A stretch of DNA of 64,000 nucleotides from SAT2750 sp964476375. Lineage in GTDB: Bacteria > Planctomycetota > Planctomycetia > Pirellulales > Pirellulaceae. Under the pieces are notes generated by a model, which had not been told where the DNA came from, did no database searches, and saw nothing but the letters and a program-made list of their open reading frames with translations. Each line of letters starts with the position of its first letter. The first letter of the stretch is position 1. This document shows positions 62,418-64,000 of the stretch, piece after piece. The DNA is taken from NCBI GenBank assembly GCA_964476375.1, contig CAYYZW010000217.1:1-64000 (forward strand). Direction: 5' to 3'. Both the position numbers and the translations under genes were made by a program.

Positions 62418-64000
62418 ATGAGAACTCTTTTACTGCTCGCCCTTTTTCTCAGCACCTCCCCTGCCTTGGCGGCCCGCCGAGGGGCCAGTCAGAATCTCAG
62501 CTTCGAAAAAGATATTCGGCCGATCTTCCGCGCCCATTGCTATGACTGCCATGGGGCAGCAAGTGAAATCAAGGGAAAGCTTGACCTGCGACTTGTCCGT
62601 TTCATGATATCCGGTGGTGAAAGTGGGCCGGCAATTGTGCCTGGGAAGCCTGCCGAGAGTTTCCTGCTAGAACGCCTCAAGGCAGGTGAAATGCCACCTG
62701 GCGACACCAAGGTGAGTGATAGAGAAATCGAGGTCATTGAAGCGTGGATTTCACAGGGGGCCATCACGGCACGACCCGAACCTGAACAGGTTCCCCCGGG
62801 CCTGGGAATCTCCTCTGAAGAACGGTCCTACTGGGCATACCAGCCGATCACCCGCCCGGAAGTACCACGCCCCAGGAAGGCCAGCCGGGTTCGGAATGAA
62901 ATCGATGCTTTCCTGCTGGCACGGATGCAAGACAAGAAGCTCCAGTTTTCCGCCGATGCCGATCGCCTGACGCTTGCCAAGCGAGTTTACCTGGACCTCA
63001 CCGGTCTGCCTCCCTCGCTGCAGCAGGTTCAGCAGTTCATCGAGGATGAACGGCCCAACGCATATGAATTGCTGGTAGACGACCTGCTGGACTCACCCCA
63101 CTACGGGGAACGCTGGGGGCGTCACTGGCTGGATGTTGCAGGCTATGCCGACTCGGAAGGATACAGCAACGACGACCCGGTGAGGCCCTACTCCTACAAG
63201 TACCGTAATTACGTGATCCAGTCATTCAATGACGATCTCCCCTTCGACCAGTTCATCCAGGAACAGCTGGCAGGCGATGAGATGGTCACACCTCCCTTCA
63301 AGAACATGACAGAAGAATCCATTCGCAAGCTGACAGCCACCGGCTTCCTGCGGATGGGAGTGGATGGCACGGGGAAAGAGAATAATGATGCCTCCAGGAA
63401 CCAGGTTGTTGCCGACACGATCAAGATTATCAGCTCGTCCCTGCTGGGGATGTCGGTTGGCTGTGCACGGTGTCACGACCATCGCTACGATCCGATCTCG
63501 CACGTCGACTATCACCGGCTGCGAGCCGTTTTCGAGCCCGCCTTCGACTGGAAGAACTGGCGAACACCTGGTGGGCGACAAATTTCACTCTACACGGACG
63601 TCGACACCGCCCGCCGCAACGAGGTGAACCAGGAAGCGGCGGTGCTGGAAAAGGAGCGGGACGCGAAGCAGGCAGAGTATATCCAGATAGCGCTGGACAA
63701 GGAATTTGAACAGTACGAGGAAGCGGTTCGAGTCCAGCTGCAGGAGGCCAAGAAGACCGCGGCCGACAAGCGTTCTGCCGAGCAAAAGAAGCTGCTGGAG
63801 GATCAACCGAACTTGAATGTCACGGCAGGAAACCTGTACCAGTACAACCAGGGGCACGCCGACAAGATCAAGGAATACAGCGCCAGGGTCGGGGAGATCA
63901 AGAAGAAGATTCCAGTGGAGGAATTTCTGCGATCAACGACCGAGACCAACGGGGTGATCCCCAAAACATTTCTTTTTTACCGTGGAGACCACCGGCAGCC
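62418..64000 (+). CDS. Planctomycete PSCyt1/DUF1549 cytochrome-like protein, C-terminus beyond window edge
   Basis: The first ~527 residues are visible. Signal peptide MRTLLLLALFLSTSPALA is followed by a PSCyt1-type cytochrome c domain: FEKDIRPIFRAHCYDCHG has the CxxCH haem site and LKAGEMPPGD the Met ligand region. DUF1549 starts near residue 170 (EIDAFLLARMQDKKL, LTLAKRVYLDLTGLPP, WGRHWLDVAGYADSEGY). A second CxxCH (VGCARCHDHRYDPI) lies near residue 352. A long charged helix (about 395-500) suggests coiled coil. The DUF1553 part would lie outside the window. These proteins are exported and often partner DUF1501 proteins. Confidence 0.93.
   Translation, partial: MRTLLLLALFLSTSPALAARRGASQNLSFEKDIRPIFRAHCYDCHGAASEIKGKLDLRLVRFMISGGESGPAIVPGKPAESFLLERLKAGEMPPGDTKVSDREIEVIEAWISQGAITARPEPEQVPPGLGISSEERSYWAYQPITRPEVPRPRKASRVRNEIDAFLLARMQDKKLQFSADADRLTLAKRVYLDLTGLPPSLQQVQQFIEDERPNAYELLVDDLLDSPHYGERWGRHWLDVAGYADSEGYSNDDPVRPYSYKYRNYVIQSFNDDLPFDQFIQEQLAGDEMVTPPFKNMTEESIRKLTATGFLRMGVDGTGKENNDASRNQVVADTIKIISSSLLGMSVGCARCHDHRYDPISHVDYHRLRAVFEPAFDWKNWRTPGGRQISLYTDVDTARRNEVNQEAAVLEKERDAKQAEYIQIALDKEFEQYEEAVRVQLQEAKKTAADKRSAEQKKLLEDQPNLNVTAGNLYQYNQGHADKIKEYSARVGEIKKKIPVEEFLRSTTETNGVIPKTFLFYRGDHRQ

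Overview
The window is GC-rich chromosomal DNA from a planctomycete, most likely a Pirellulales-type lineage. The evidence is lineage-typical gene families: a DUF1501 protein, a PSCyt1/DUF1549 cytochrome-like protein, Tat-exported Gfo/Idh/MocA oxidoreductases, PQQ-type beta-propellers, a secreted sulfatase, a short Hanks-type kinase and DPF-rich repeat proteins. I see no prophage, insertion sequence, CRISPR array or rRNA. Gene density is high, with many convergent pairs whose stop codons touch or overlap.

Layout. 1-6.4 kb: a Gfo/Idh/MocA oxidoreductase cut by the left edge, an unknown membrane-anchored protein, thiS-thiG, a DinG/XPD-type helicase and a zinc-ribbon membrane protein. 6.4-10.8 kb: an RraA-type lyase divergent from a three-gene operon (M81 MlrC-like, M14 AstE/ASPA-like, threonine-synthase-like), probably a catabolic module. 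10.8-11.6 kb: a gene-free stretch with a forward hairpin and a strong leftward terminator that has no gene feeding it. 11.6-16.2 kb: acyl-CoA ligase, dihydroorotate-dehydrogenase-family protein and a secreted repeat protein. 16.4-21.8 kb: a TIG/PPC-like secreted protein, a sulfatase with a C-terminal LamG-like domain and a transglutaminase-like protein. 22-26 kb: a leftward operon (oxidoreductase, PQQ propeller, sugar isomerase, tiny zinc-ribbon protein). 26-36 kb: FAD-linked oxidase, exported alpha/beta hydrolase, pentapeptide-repeat protein, then SGNH hydrolase, Ser/Thr kinase and a PQQ propeller gene broken by an in-frame TAG.

36-45 kb is the translation block: tRNA-Val(GAC) with its terminator, thrS, infC, rpmI, rplT, pheS and pheT. 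It is the classical thrS-infC-rpmI-rplT-pheST order, with thrS inverted and a glycosyltransferase plus a membrane protein inserted between infC and rpmI. 45-52 kb: a RidA-like protein, an XRE regulator, hisI, a thioredoxin-trypsin fusion, metG, a HEAT lipoprotein and a SUMF1-domain protein. 52-59 kb: flotillin-like floA, an MscS channel, a DUF1501 protein and an NMT1/SsuABC-type ABC importer. 59-64 kb: a CbiX-like protein, another oxidoreductase, an unknown membrane protein and a PSCyt1/DUF1549 gene cut by the right edge.

Most notable: (i) the in-frame TAG at 34377-34379; (ii) a DUF1501-like coding remnant directly upstream of the ABC ATPase gene, so that the importer operon lies between an intact DUF1501 gene and this fragment; (iii) a candidate structured RNA ending in a strong minus-strand terminator near 11.25 kb; (iv) a DinG-type helicase with one of four cluster cysteines replaced by serine; (v) a possible AUC start for infC; (vi) a PheT without its N-terminal tRNA-binding domain; (vii) the MlrC/AstE/ThrC/RraA cluster. 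All calls come from reading the sequence; no database search was run.
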